Of a stretch of 64,000 nucleotides of DNA, positions 21,467 to 29,874 are shown in pieces (within the stretch, counting starts at the first letter, position 1; the number at the start of each line of letters is the position of its first letter). The stretch is from Prosthecodimorpha hirschii (lineage in GTDB: Bacteria > Pseudomonadota > Alphaproteobacteria > Rhizobiales > Ancalomicrobiaceae). The notes under the pieces were generated by a model. The model had not been told where the DNA came from and did no database searches. It was given only the letters and a program-made list of their open reading frames with translations. The position numbers were made by a program, and so were the translations under genes. Location of the stretch: assembly GCF_001305515.1 (NCBI RefSeq), contig NZ_LJYW01000001.1:5689691-5753690 (forward strand), written 5' to 3'.

Positions 21467-21759
21467 CGATCGTTTCCGGTCCGGATCGGACGCACGGGCG
21501 GGATGGGACGACGCCTCGCGACGCCGATCGTCTACGGTTCGCGCGCGACGGCGGATGTCCGTCACCCACGCGGGATGAGGTCAGCATCCGAGGCCGGCCC
21601 GGTCGCATCCGGACCGCTCCGCACGCCGATCCGTGACGATGCGCCGGACCGATCCGGCCCCGCGGCCGGGCGTCGGCCTGGGTCGGACATGCCCCGGGCG
21701 CGACGCCACCCTATCGGCGGGAACCGGCGGTCACAATCGCCGATTCGACACGGGAGGGC

Positions 21760-21788
21760 TTGCGAAGGGATTGGGACTTGTCTAGAAC
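21760..21788 (+). promoter_or_regulatory. candidate ssb promoter overlapping the LexA box
   Basis: TTGCGA (21760-21765), 17 bases, then TAGAAC (21783-21788), pointing to ssb. The -10 hexamer overlaps the LexA operator by four bases, the geometry expected for repression by occlusion. The transcript leader to ssb would be about 260 nt. Confidence 0.5.
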
Positions 21789-21799
21789 GGAACGGGAAC
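21785..21799. promoter_or_regulatory. LexA operator (SOS box) between uvrA and ssb
   Basis: The sequence is GAAC-GGAACGG-GAAC, a perfect match to the alphaproteobacterial LexA site (direct repeat GTTC/GAAC with 7-bp spacer; known for Rhizobium and Rhodobacter). It sits in the 589-bp divergent region between uvrA (start 21466) and ssb (start 22056), both classical SOS genes. I found no second copy in this gap. The rest of the gap has no recognisable gene. Confidence 0.8.
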
Positions 21800-22055
21800 G
21801 ATTGCAAGGCCTGCCACATGGGGCGGGGCCGACGGGAGGGGCCGGGCGGCCGCCAACGGTGGATAAGATGGCGTGAAGCGCGTCGCAGTCGGCGGCCGCG
21901 GTCGCGAGGCTGCGGATGGCAGCGTAAGGTGGCGGGTCCGTGGGCCCGTTGGAGCCGGCGCGGATGCGATGCCGCCGAAGCGGCGTCCGGTGCCGGCTTC
22001 GGCCGGGGGGAGACGGCCGGCACGGTGGGGCCGGCAACACTATTCGGAGATCGAG

Positions 22056-22619
22056 ATGGCCGGAAGCGTCAACAAGGTGATCCTGGTCGGCAATTTGGGT
22101 GCCGATCCCGAGGTGCGGCGGACGCAGGACGGCCGGCCGATCGTGAATTTGAGCGTGGCGACGTCGGAGTCCTGGCGCGACCGGCAGTCCGGCGAGCGCC
22201 GCGACAAGACGGAATGGCATCGGGTGGTGATCTTCAGCGAACCGCTGGCCAAGACCGCCGAGCAGTATCTGCGCAAGGGCTCCAAGGTCTATCTGGAAGG
22301 CCAGCTGCAGACGCGCTCCTGGGAGGACCAGCAGGGCCAGAAGCGCTACTCGACCGAGGTCGTGCTGCAGAACTTCAACTCCACCATGGTTCTGCTCGAC
22401 CGGCCGGCCGGCGGGCAGGGCGGGGAGGATTTCGGCGGGGGCGGCGACGATTTCGGCGCGCCGCCGGCGCGCAGCGGCGGCGGGGGCGGCGGACGCAGCT
22501 TCGAACGCGGCCAGGCCTCGGGCGGCTTCGGCGGCGGGTCTTCCGGACCGCGCGGCGGCGGTGGTGGCAGCCGGCCGCAGCCGGTCGCCAACGACATGGA
22601 CGACGAAATCCCGTTCTGA
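22056..22619 (+). CDS. ssb: single-stranded DNA-binding protein
   Basis: A 187-residue SSB. The OB-fold is at 1-~115 ([68 protein letters not shown]), with a long Gly/Arg-rich disordered tail. The C-terminal tip DMDDEIPF binds partner repair and replication proteins. GGAG lies 6-9 bases before ATG 22056. The tail's last codons and the stop lie inside a 16-bp tandem repeat. Divergent from uvrA with a shared SOS box. Confidence 0.97.
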   Translation: MAGSVNKVILVGNLGADPEVRRTQDGRPIVNLSVATSESWRDRQSGERRDKTEWHRVVIFSEPLAKTAEQYLRKGSKVYLEGQLQTRSWEDQQGQKRYSTEVVLQNFNSTMVLLDRPAGGQGGEDFGGGGDDFGAPPARSGGGGGGRSFERGQASGGFGGGSSGPRGGGGGSRPQPVANDMDDEIPF

Positions 22620-22672
22620 CGAAGACCCGGTCCGACGAAGGCCCGGTCCGACGAAAGCATGGTCCGACGACG
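22610..22672. repeat. 16-bp tandem repeat, about four copies, spanning the ssb stop codon
   Basis: Units of the type CCCGGTCCGACGAAGG start at 22610, 22626, 22642 and 22658. The first, degenerate, copy contains the final ssb codons and the TGA stop, and the others are downstream. The array may have grown out of the gene end. Confidence 0.85.
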
Positions 22673-22774
22673 TCTGGGCAGGTCGCCGTCGGACCGGACG
22701 GAAATTCCGTTGGGGCACTTGCGGCGCTTCCGGAATGTTGGTACTGAACGGTACCGACATTCGGAGCCCATACG

Positions 22775-23179
22775 ATGAATCCGTCCTTCGCACCGCTATT
22801 TGCGGCCTCGCCTGCCATCCAGATCCATGCCGTCCTGGCGCTCGCGGCCTTTGTGGTCGGGCTCGTGCAGTTCGCCGCGCCGAAGGGGACGCCGCTGCAT
22901 CGCGCGCTCGGCTGGCTGTGGGTGCTCGGGATGGCGGTGGTCGCGCTGTCGTCCTTCCTCATCCATGAGATCCGGCTCTGGGGCGCCTGGAGCCCGATCC
23001 ATATCCTGTCCGTCTGGGTGCTGCTGATGCTGGTGGTGGCGATCCATGCGGCGCGGCACGGTGCGATCGAGCGTCATCGCAAGACCATGCGGGGTCTGTT
23101 CGTGGGCGCACTGGTGATCGCCGGCCTGTTCACGCTGATGCCGGACCGGATCATGCATGCGGTGCTGTTCGGCGCCTGA
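22775..23179 (+). CDS. DUF2306 family membrane protein
   Basis: A 134-residue integral membrane protein with four TM helices and the DUF2306 pattern: IQIHAVLALAAFVVGLVQF, then HRALGWLWVLGMAVVALSSFLIHEIRLWG, SPIHILSVWVLLMLVVAIHAARHGAIERHRKTM and a last helix ending TLMPDRIMH. Conserved histidines near the helix ends could bind a metal or heme, but no activity is known. CGGAG lies about ten bases before ATG 22775. A GGTAC/GTACC mini-palindrome precedes it. Confidence 0.8.
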   Translation: MNPSFAPLFAASPAIQIHAVLALAAFVVGLVQFAAPKGTPLHRALGWLWVLGMAVVALSSFLIHEIRLWGAWSPIHILSVWVLLMLVVAIHAARHGAIERHRKTMRGLFVGALVIAGLFTLMPDRIMHAVLFGA

Positions 23180-23345
23180 GGCCGCGTTTTCGGCCGGACG
23201 CCGTGCCGATCCCCGGGCGGACGGCCCTGTCCTCGGCGCGCGACCCGGACGGTGCCGATCCGACGCCGAAACGGGCGACGCCTAGACGGGCCTTCACCGC
23301 CCTCCGCGCGCGCTTCGGGCACCTTTGCCGTCGGACGATCGGCCG

Positions 23346-24098
23346 CTACCGCCCCGGACCGGCCGGCGTGAACCGGGCGACGAGCCGCTGCCGGTCGCCC
23401 GGATACCAGACGCGGACCGCGGTCAGTGCGGCGCCGGACCGCCAGGTGGTGCGTTCCAGCACCAGGCAGGCGGTGCCGACGGGCAGATCGAGCAGGTCGG
23501 CGATGCGCTGGTCGGCGCCTGCCGCCGAGATGTGATGTTCCGCCTCGTGCCAGGCGACGTGGTGCAGGAGCCAGGTCCCCGGCGGCTCGGCCGTGAAATC
23601 GACGTCGCGCGCGTCCGGGACGTTGTCGAGGGCGATGATCCGCTCCTCGCAGGCATAGGGCGTGCCGTCGGCCAGATGCAGGCAGGTCAGCAGCAGCAGT
23701 TCGGTGCCGGCCGGAACCGGGATCGCGGCGCGATCCTCGCGGGTGGCGCGCCGGCGCTTCTCGGCGACGCAGCGATAGGCGTAGGCCTCGCCGCGGGCGG
23801 TGACCTCGGCCTTGATGTCGGGGATCTCCAGCACGGCCGATTGCGCGCTCGGCCGGCGCACGAAGGAGCCGGCCCGCCGCCGTCGTTCGATCAGCCCGGC
23901 CTCGGCGAGCGCGGACAGCACCTTGCTGACGGTCATGCGCGCGCAGCCATACTCGGCCATCAACTCGTGCTCGAACGGAATCCGGTGCCCCGGGCCCCAT
24001 GCGCCGGTCAGGATCTTCGCCTCGATGTCGGCACGGATGCGCTGGTTGAGCGAATCCGCGCCCCCTTTCGCCGTGCCGCCCTCCATCCGCGCCGCCAC
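23346..24098 (-). CDS. hutC: GntR-family regulator of the HutC type
   Basis: A 250-residue transcription factor. The N-terminal GntR winged helix is ~18-85 (IRADIEAKILTGAWGPGHRIP, ELMAEYGCARMTVSKVLSALAEAGLIERRRRAGSFV). The C-terminal UTRA ligand domain is ~100-245 (ACEERIIALDNVP, WLLHHVAWHEAEHHISA, CLVLERTTWRSG). The LHHV-W-EAEH-I block is typical of HutC, the repressor of histidine utilisation that responds to urocanate. It starts with GTG 24098, seven bases after GGAGG; ATG 24086 is the alternative. No hut genes are in the window, so the assignment rests on sequence alone. Confidence 0.78.
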   Translation of the reverse strand: MAARMEGGTAKGGADSLNQRIRADIEAKILTGAWGPGHRIPFEHELMAEYGCARMTVSKVLSALAEAGLIERRRRAGSFVRRPSAQSAVLEIPDIKAEVTARGEAYAYRCVAEKRRRATREDRAAIPVPAGTELLLLTCLHLADGTPYACEERIIALDNVPDARDVDFTAEPPGTWLLHHVAWHEAEHHISAAGADQRIADLLDLPVGTACLVLERTTWRSGAALTAVRVWYPGDRQRLVARFTPAGPGR

Positions 24099-24126
24099 CC
24101 TGTCGCCTCCGCCGGGGTCCCGCCGA

Positions 24127-24329
24127 GAGCATTTCCCGATTGGATGGAAACATCCAATCGATAAGGAAATGCTCCAGAGCCAATGGCTTGAGCCCCTCCT
24201 TTTCGGTCAGATCGTTTCGATCTGACCGGGACAGGCTCTGGAGGATCATTCGATCTGAAGGGATCGGATGATCCTCTGCATGTTTTTGTCTGCGCAAGCT
24301 TTTTCCGATCAGAGCGGGTTGCTCTGATC
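24127..24329. repeat. cluster of four long palindromic hairpins
   Basis: Four hairpins end to end in 203 bp of A/T-richer DNA. (A) GAGCATTTCC/GGAAATGCTC (24127-24136/24165-24174) enclosing CGATTGGATG-GAAA-CATCCAATCG. (B) CCAGAGCC/GGCTCTGG (24174-24181/24234-24241) enclosing CGGTCAGATCG-TTT-CGATCTGACCG. (C) GAGGATCATTCGATC/GATCGGATGATCCTC (24241-24255/24262-24276). (D) GATCAGAGC-GGGTT-GCTCTGATC (24307-24329). Adjacent hairpins share their end bases. This is a mosaic palindromic element, between hutC and the small membrane gene; it codes for nothing visible. Confidence 0.85.
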
Positions 24330-24339
24330 CGACCTTGCT

Positions 24340-24600
24340 CTAGCCGAAAGCGAGCGCCGCCACAATCGCGACGCCGATCGTGCCCCAGAAGGCGACCGTC
24401 CGGACCTGCCCGAGCCGCGCCGCAAAGCGCGCATTGGCGACCGCCGGGTCCGGATCCGGCGTCCAGTAGAGCAGGGCCGCCAGCACCGGCACCCCGAACT
24501 GCAGCCCGAGAAACGCCATCAACCCGGCGATCCAGCCCTGCAGGACCCAGACCACCAGCCCCGCCAGAAAGGCCGACAGGCCGAAGATGCCGGAGATCAT
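24340..24600 (-). CDS. small membrane protein, unknown function
   Basis: An 86-residue protein with three predicted TM helices: ~3-22 (GIFGLSAFLAGLVVWVLQGW), ~25-45 (GLMAFLGLQFGVPVLAALLYW) and the C-terminal VRTVAFWGTIGVAIVAALAF. A short charged loop (TPDPDPAVANARFAARLG) lies between the last two. GAGGACC is well placed before ATG 24600. It ends just beside the palindrome cluster. No family recognised. Confidence 0.7.
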   Translation of the reverse strand: MISGIFGLSAFLAGLVVWVLQGWIAGLMAFLGLQFGVPVLAALLYWTPDPDPAVANARFAARLGQVRTVAFWGTIGVAIVAALAFG

Positions 24601-24778
24601 CGAAGGTCCTCTGTGAAATCAGGCCTCAACTGGACCACACCCTCGAGGCCGATGCCACTGCGTTGACGGCTCATAGGGCGCGTCAGGCTCCGAGCGCCAC
24701 CGAAGCCGCCGCTGAGAAAGCCGACCGCCGTATCGTCCTTCGCCCGCGCGGCGGTGCGGCGAGGTGAGGCGAGGTTCG

Positions 24779-24864
24779 TGGTGCGGACGGCGGGACTCGA
24801 ACCCGCACGCCTTGTGGGCGCAAGATTTTAAGTCTCGTGCGTCTACCGGTTTCGCCACGTCCGC
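24779..24864 (-). tRNA. tRNA-Leu (anticodon UAA)
   Basis: Read on the minus strand the acceptor arms GCGGACG/CGTCCGC pair. The anticodon loop is CTTAAAA with anticodon TAA, closed by CGAGA/TCTTG. A long variable arm of the class-II leucine type follows, then a T-arm with GGTTCGAGTCC. The 3' ACCA is encoded in the DNA (24779-24782). It decodes UUA/UUG. Confidence 0.96.
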
Positions 24865-25151
24865 AGGACGGTCTTGGGTAGCCGTCCCGGGAGCGGATGG
24901 CAAGCGGCGCGGTTGCGGTTCGACGTACCGACGTCCGGTGCTTCCCGGTGGCCTTCGCTTTCGGGTCCCTTGTCCCGGTCCTGCCTTGCCCCGCAGCCGG
25001 CGCGCGCCGCCGCCACAATCCGTGCGGCATCCGCCGGATTTCCGACGTCATGCGGCCGAACGGAACTCGCGATCGGGGCTCAGGCTCGACCGTGTCGGGT
25101 TGGTCGGGGGTCCAGTCGACGGCTCCGGGAGGGGCCAGAGGGAGAGATCGC

Positions 25152-26309
25152 ATGAACAGGTTCATCATGGCGACCGGCCTGGCCGGCGCGCTCGTGGCCG
25201 CGCTTGCGTCGGGCCGTGCCGGGGCGGCGGGGATCGCCGAGACGGTGCCGGGCCAGGAGCCGCCCGGCTTGGTGCTGACCGGGCCGTCGCGGATCGAGGT
25301 CGTCTTCGTGCTCGATACCACCGGCTCCATGTCGGGGCTGATCGAGGGGGCGAAGAAGAAGATCTGGGCCATCGCGGACGAGATCCGCAAGACCAACCCG
25401 AATGCCGATCTGCGCATCGGCCTCGTCGGCTACCGCGATCGCGGCGATGTCTATGTCACGACGAAGACCGAGCTGTCGAACGACATCCACGCCGTCTACG
25501 GCCAGCTGATCCAGTTCCAGGCCGGCGGTGGCGGCGACTGGCCGGAATCGGTCAACGAGGCGCTCCATGTCGCGGTCACCAAGATGGGCTGGAGCGAGAC
25601 GGGCGAGAGCCGCCGGATCGTGTTCCTGGTCGGCGATGCGCCCCCGCACATGGACTATGCGCAGGACATTCCGTTCACCGACACGCTCAAGATCGCCGAG
25701 CGCGAGCATATCCTGGTCAACGCCGTCCAGGCCGGCAACGCCCGGGACACGGCGATCGTCTGGCGGACCATCGCGCAGCTCGGCCACGGCCGCTATATCC
25801 CGATCCCGCAATCGGGCGGCGTGGCGGTGATCGAGACGCCCTACGATCAGCAGATCTACCAGATCCAGATCCAGTTGAACGCCACCGTGATCCCCTATGG
25901 CGCGCCCGCGCGTCAGTCCGAGGTCAAGGGCAAGCTCGAACTGAACCGGGCCGCGGCGCCCTCGGCGGCGTCCGACATGGCGAGCTACGCCTCGCGCGGC
26001 GTGAAGTCGGCCGACCGCAAGGTGGTCACCGGGGAGGGCGACCTGGTCGCCGACCTGCAGGCCAAGCGCGTCGAGATCGAGACGGTGAAGACGGAGGATC
26101 TGCCGGCCGACCTGCGGGCGGTCGCCGCACCGGAGCGTCGCAAGGTCGTCGAGGCGAAGGCGGCCGAGCGCGAGCGCCTGCAGGCGCAGCTGCAGGACCT
26201 CGTCCGGCAGCGCGACGCCCATCTGGAGACCGAGCGCAAGAAGGGCGGCGGCGCCAAGGACGGCTTCGACGAAGTGGTCTCGAACCTGGTGCGCGAACAG
26301 ATCCGCTGA
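25152..26309 (+). CDS. secreted von Willebrand factor A domain protein
   Basis: A 385-residue exported protein. The signal peptide is ~1-25 (MATGLAGALVAALASGRAGAA). The VWA domain is ~45-235 with the MIDAS metal motif DTTGSMS, the later T/D sites (GYRDRGDVYVTT) and the block GGGGDWPESVNEALHVAV typical of a bacterial VWA subgroup. After ~330 a Lys/Glu/Arg-rich coiled coil follows (AAERERLQAQLQDLVRQRD). GAGGGAGAG sits just before ATG 25152. It is monocistronic; function unknown, with metal-dependent protein binding in the periplasm likely. Divergent from tRNA-Leu. Confidence 0.85.
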   Translation: MNRFIMATGLAGALVAALASGRAGAAGIAETVPGQEPPGLVLTGPSRIEVVFVLDTTGSMSGLIEGAKKKIWAIADEIRKTNPNADLRIGLVGYRDRGDVYVTTKTELSNDIHAVYGQLIQFQAGGGGDWPESVNEALHVAVTKMGWSETGESRRIVFLVGDAPPHMDYAQDIPFTDTLKIAEREHILVNAVQAGNARDTAIVWRTIAQLGHGRYIPIPQSGGVAVIETPYDQQIYQIQIQLNATVIPYGAPARQSEVKGKLELNRAAAPSAASDMASYASRGVKSADRKVVTGEGDLVADLQAKRVEIETVKTEDLPADLRAVAAPERRKVVEAKAAERERLQAQLQDLVRQRDAHLETERKKGGGAKDGFDEVVSNLVREQIR

Positions 26310-26454
26310 CGGCCGGTTCGGGGGCGCCCCGAAACGGGTCGCCGCGCCGGCTTGCGACGCGGCCCGATGCCTTGCGGGCTCGGGCCGCGGTCGGATGGCC
26401 GACGCCTCGGGCATGCCCTTCGGGCGACGATGGGGGCGGGAGGCTCGGCGGGCG

Positions 26455-26799
26455 TCAGCCCTCCTCGCCCTCGCCCATGACGCTGCGATAGCTTTCGATG
26501 AATTCCGCGGCGCCCTTCTTGGAATCGCGGATCAGGTCGGCGATGTCGCCGCCGAACCGGTCGAGTTCCAGCTTCAGGCCGGCCACCGACGGCTTCTCGG
26601 TCTCCATCATGTAGGACGACATCTGCAGCGAGACGGCGATCTGGAGCAGCGTGAAGACGGCCGTCTGGTCGGGAACCTCGTTCTCCTCGACATAGTCGAG
26701 GACGATGTTCTTGATCTCCTCGGCGTGTTCGTCCTGTTCCGCCTCCCAGGCTTCCATTTCCTGTTCGGTTTCGAAGCCGAGTTCGTCGTGACGTGCCAT
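26455..26799 (-). CDS. conserved acidic protein of unknown function
   Basis: A 114-residue soluble, strongly acidic, all-helical protein. Its N-terminus is Glu-rich (FETEQEMEAWEAEQDEHAEEI), and the central part has Met-rich amphipathic helices (LLQIAVSLQMSSYMMETEKP). GAGGAG precedes ATG 26799 at good distance. It is the last gene of a likely minus-strand operon with gpt (58 bp upstream). I do not recognise a family. Confidence 0.72.
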   Translation of the reverse strand: MARHDELGFETEQEMEAWEAEQDEHAEEIKNIVLDYVEENEVPDQTAVFTLLQIAVSLQMSSYMMETEKPSVAGLKLELDRFGGDIADLIRDSKKGAAEFIESYRSVMGEGEEG

Positions 26800-26856
26800 G
26801 TCTGATACTCCTCGTTGCGGCCGCGCGGCGCACGGCCCTGTCGTGGAACCGGGAGG

Positions 26857-27363
26857 TCAGCCCGCGGCGGCGCCGGCGATCGGCGGCTGGAAGCTGAGGC
26901 CCATGTCCCAGGGGAAATAGATCCAGGTGTCCTGCGAAACCTCGGTCACGAAGGTGTCGACCAGAGGGCGGCCCATCGGCTTGGCGTAGACGGTGGCGAA
27001 ATGCGCCTTCGGCATCATCTCGCGCACCACCCGGGCGGTCTTGCCGGTGTCGACCAGGTCGTCGACGATCAGGATACCGGCGCCGTCGCCGCCGGCGAGC
27101 GCGATCAGGCTCGGCGAGACATCCTTCAGGACGCGCAGTTCGGACTGGTTCTTGTAGTCGTGATAGGAGGCCACGCCGACCGTCTCGATCAGGCGGATGT
27201 CGAGCTCGCGCGCCACGATCGCAGCCGGCACCAGCCCGCCGCGCGTGATCGCCACGATCGCCTGCCACTGGCCCTGGCCGGACAGTCTCCAGGCGAGGGC
27301 GCGGGCATCACGATGGAACTGGTCCCAGGAGACCGGGAACGCCTTGGGCTGGGGCTGCGACAT
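26857..27363 (-). CDS. gpt: xanthine(-guanine) phosphoribosyltransferase
   Basis: A 168-residue purine salvage enzyme transferring phosphoribose from PRPP to xanthine or guanine. The PRPP loop is [17 protein letters not shown] (~95-111). The N-terminal [24 protein letters not shown] and C-terminal [16 protein letters not shown] (base-binding aromatic near Trp-Ile-Tyr-Phe-Pro-Trp) are typical of Gpt. GAGG precedes ATG 27363. It lies 38 bp after cinA and 58 bp before the acidic protein, consistent with one transcript. Confidence 0.94.
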   Translation of the reverse strand: MSQPQPKAFPVSWDQFHRDARALAWRLSGQGQWQAIVAITRGGLVPAAIVARELDIRLIETVGVASYHDYKNQSELRVLKDVSPSLIALAGGDGAGILIVDDLVDTGKTARVVREMMPKAHFATVYAKPMGRPLVDTFVTEVSQDTWIYFPWDMGLSFQPPIAGAAAG

Positions 27364-27401
27364 CGAAGGTCCTCGGAAGGGCGGTCGGGCGAAGGGGATC
27401 G

Positions 27402-28187
27402 TCAGGTGGCCGGCGTCAGGGCGGCGACCATGGCGCGCACCTCGTCGGCGACGGTGGCGAGCAGCGCGGCGTCGCGCGCGCGGATCACCAGGTTGGTGGC
27501 GTGGCGGGTGCCGTCGAAATAGGGGTAGCTGCCGATGATCGTGTCGGGATGGGCGGCCTGGATGCGGCCGAGCGCGGTCGCGACCGTGCCTTCCGGCAGG
27601 GTGGTCGGCACCGTCTCGGACAGCATCTTGCGGCCGGTCTTCAGGGTCGGCGCGACGGCGTCCATCATGGCCTGCATGATCGACGGCACGCCGGCCATCA
27701 CATGGACGTTGCCGATCCGGAAGCCCGGCGCGCGCGAGACGCGGTTCTCGATCAGATCGGCGCCGGCCGGGATGCGCGCCATGCGCAGGCGGGCCTCGTT
27801 GGACTCGATGCCGCGCTCGGCGAAATAGGCCTCCAGGATCGCCACCGCGCGCGGATCGTGGCCGATCTCGACCCCGAAGGCGGCCGCGATCGCGTCGGCG
27901 GTGATGTCGTCGTGGGTCGGCCCGATGCCGCCGCAGGTGAAGACATAGGTGTAGCGGCGGCTCAAGGCGCGCACCGCGTCGACGATCTCGGCCTCAACGT
28001 CGGGGACGATGCGCGCCTCGCGCAGGTCGATGCCGATCGCGGTCAGATAGTCGGCGATGAAGCCGATATTCTTGTCCTTGGTCCGGCCGCTGAGGATCTC
28101 GTCGCCGATGATCAGCACGGCGGCGGTGACGATCTCGTCGTCCCGGCCTTCGGAAGCGGGCTGTGCAGCGCCGTCGGGAGCGGCCAT
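27402..28187 (-). CDS. CinA-like molybdopterin-binding domain protein
   Basis: A 261-residue protein of the CinA N-terminal (MoaB/Mog-like, COG1058) group. Members hydrolyse ADP-ribose or similar nucleotides; the link to competence is historical. Motifs are [41 protein letters not shown] and [12 protein letters not shown]. It has no C-terminal PncC/nicotinamide deamidase domain, so it is the short form. GAGG lies a few bases before ATG 28187. It probably heads the cinA-gpt-acidic-protein operon. Confidence 0.9.
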   Translation of the reverse strand: MAAPDGAAQPASEGRDDEIVTAAVLIIGDEILSGRTKDKNIGFIADYLTAIGIDLREARIVPDVEAEIVDAVRALSRRYTYVFTCGGIGPTHDDITADAIAAAFGVEIGHDPRAVAILEAYFAERGIESNEARLRMARIPAGADLIENRVSRAPGFRIGNVHVMAGVPSIMQAMMDAVAPTLKTGRKMLSETVPTTLPEGTVATALGRIQAAHPDTIIGSYPYFDGTRHATNLVIRARDAALLATVADEVRAMVAALTPAT

Positions 28188-28317
28188 CGGGACCTCGAAT
28201 GTTCGGCAGATGGCTTCCCGTAGCGCATGGCCCGCCCAGGCTCAAGAGGGCGGGCGCCGATCGGGCCGGCGAAGCCCGCGTCGCCGGCCTTCACGCACCA
28301 GATCGGGCCTTCCGGGC

Positions 28318-29511
28318 TCAGTCGGGCTTCCAGCCGTAGATCCAGGCCTGCCGGTCGATCAGCCGGCGCCCGGCGAGCCCGATGCCGGTATCGCGGAAGA
28401 GGGCGAGCGCGTCGCCCATATGGTAGATGCGGCCGTTCGAGACCGCCTGGTCCCAGATCGCGGTGGTGCGCCGCTTGCGCGCCTTCTCGTAGGCGGCGAA
28501 GCCATCGGCGACTTCGGCGTGCCGGTCGAGGCAGCGAGCGAGCACGGCGGCATCCTCGATCGCCATGCAGGCGCCCTGGGCGGCAAAGGGCAGGGTGGCA
28601 TGGGCGGCGTCGCCGAGCAGGGTGACGGGACCGGACGTCCAGTCGAAATCCGGGCGGATGCCGGCCAGCGCCCAGCCGGTCCAATGCTGCGGGGCGAGGA
28701 TCAGCGCGCGGGCGATGTCGGGCCAGCGGGTGCCGGAGACCGGATCGAAACGGCGCACCACCGCCTCGCGCTCGACCGGCACCGACCAGTTGTCGTCCTC
28801 CCAGGCGGCTTCCGTCACGGCGACCAGGTTGAGCAGCCGCCCCCCGGCGATCGGGTAGTGCACCAGATGGGCGCGCGGCGCCATCCAGAGCCCGACGGCG
28901 TTGCGATAGTCCGGCGGGGTCTCGTCGATCGGGATGGTGGCGCGCAGGGCCATCCGGCCGGTATAGCGGGCCGGCGGGGCACCGAGCGTACCGGTGCGGA
29001 TCATCGACCAGACGCCGTCGGCGCCGACCACGCCGTCGGCCTCGATGGCGTCGGGCCGGCCGTCCTGCTCGATCGCGACCACGACCCGGCCGGGTTCGGC
29101 CTCGATGCGCTTGACCGCGATGCCGAGGCGGATGGAGACCGACGGCAGGGCGGCGACCTCCGCGGCCAGCGCATTCTGCAGGTCGGCGCGATGGACGACC
29201 CAGTAGGGCGCGCCGAAGCGGGCCGCGATCGGGGGCCCGAGCGGCATCCTGGCGATCTCGCCGCCGGCGCGGGTGGAATGGATGCGCAGGCTGTCCGGCG
29301 TGACGGCTTGCGCCTCGAGCCGGGACTTGAGGCCGAGTTCGACCAGGATGCGCGATGCGTTCGGTGAGATCTGCAGGCCTGCGCCGACCTCGGCCAGCAC
29401 CGCGCTGCGTTCGAGCACGGTGACGCGGTGGCCGCGCCGCGCCAGGGCGAGGGCGGCCGTCAGACCGCCGATGCCGGCGCCGACGACGACAAGACGGCGC
29501 TGAGCAGCCAT
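28318..29511 (-). CDS. FAD-dependent monooxygenase (salicylate / 3-hydroxybenzoate hydroxylase-like)
   Basis: A 397-residue class-A flavoprotein monooxygenase. The FAD dinucleotide motif is VVVGAGIGGLTAALALARRG at the N-terminus; the conserved DG region is GADGVWSMIRT (~158). The second FAD motif is VTLLGDAAHATLPFAAQGA with the following MAIEDAAVLARCL. The overall pattern (VGAGLQISPNASRILVELGL) matches salicylate and 3-hydroxybenzoate 6-hydroxylases. No aromatic ring-cleavage operon is adjacent; the VOC dioxygenase at 46.3 kb is 17 kb away. Substrate unknown. Confidence 0.87.
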   Translation of the reverse strand: MAAQRRLVVVGAGIGGLTAALALARRGHRVTVLERSAVLAEVGAGLQISPNASRILVELGLKSRLEAQAVTPDSLRIHSTRAGGEIARMPLGPPIAARFGAPYWVVHRADLQNALAAEVAALPSVSIRLGIAVKRIEAEPGRVVVAIEQDGRPDAIEADGVVGADGVWSMIRTGTLGAPPARYTGRMALRATIPIDETPPDYRNAVGLWMAPRAHLVHYPIAGGRLLNLVAVTEAAWEDDNWSVPVEREAVVRRFDPVSGTRWPDIARALILAPQHWTGWALAGIRPDFDWTSGPVTLLGDAAHATLPFAAQGACMAIEDAAVLARCLDRHAEVADGFAAYEKARKRRTTAIWDQAVSNGRIYHMGDALALFRDTGIGLAGRRLIDRQAWIYGWKPD

Positions 29512-29533
29512 GAGAGATGTCCGGAAGGGCCGA

Positions 29534-29782
29534 TCAGGCCGCGGCCTTGTCCACGAACAGGCAGCCGGCCGGCTCGGTCTCGGTCGCCTTCAGGCTGTGG
29601 TCGTAGACATAGAGCGTGGAGCAGTAGGGGCAGACATGCTCGTCGTCGTCGCCCATGTCGATGAAGACATGCGGATGATCGAAGGGCGGCCGCGCGCCGA
29701 CGCACATGAATTCACGGACGCCGATGCGGATGCGGGCATGGCCGGCATCGTTGGCGAAATGCGGGACGACGGCGTGAGCCAT
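29534..29782 (-). CDS. zinc-finger (zf-CHCC) protein
   Basis: An 82-residue zf-CHCC protein (PF10276), related to the mitochondrial complex I subunit NDUFS6. The metal ligands are visible in FDHPHVFIDMGDDDEHVCPYCSTLYVYD, with conserved His residues and CPYC. AGAGGAA sits before ATG 29782, which fixes the start inside a longer open frame. It is a typical alphaproteobacterial single-domain protein, commonly adjacent to an FAD monooxygenase gene as here, and likely co-transcribed with it. Confidence 0.93.
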   Translation of the reverse strand: MAHAVVPHFANDAGHARIRIGVREFMCVGARPPFDHPHVFIDMGDDDEHVCPYCSTLYVYDHSLKATETEPAGCLFVDKAAA

Positions 29783-29874
29783 GTCGGAATTCCTCTGCTG
29801 CCTTTCGCGGCGCACCCTATAGGACCGCGTCTGCGAAGGGTAGTGCGGATTTGGACGGAAGCGGACGGGTCCGA

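Noticed and set aside
22610-22672. CRISPR array
   Set aside because: The repeats are contiguous 16-mers without spacers; same reason for the arrays at 18448, 53039 and 63080. No cas genes.
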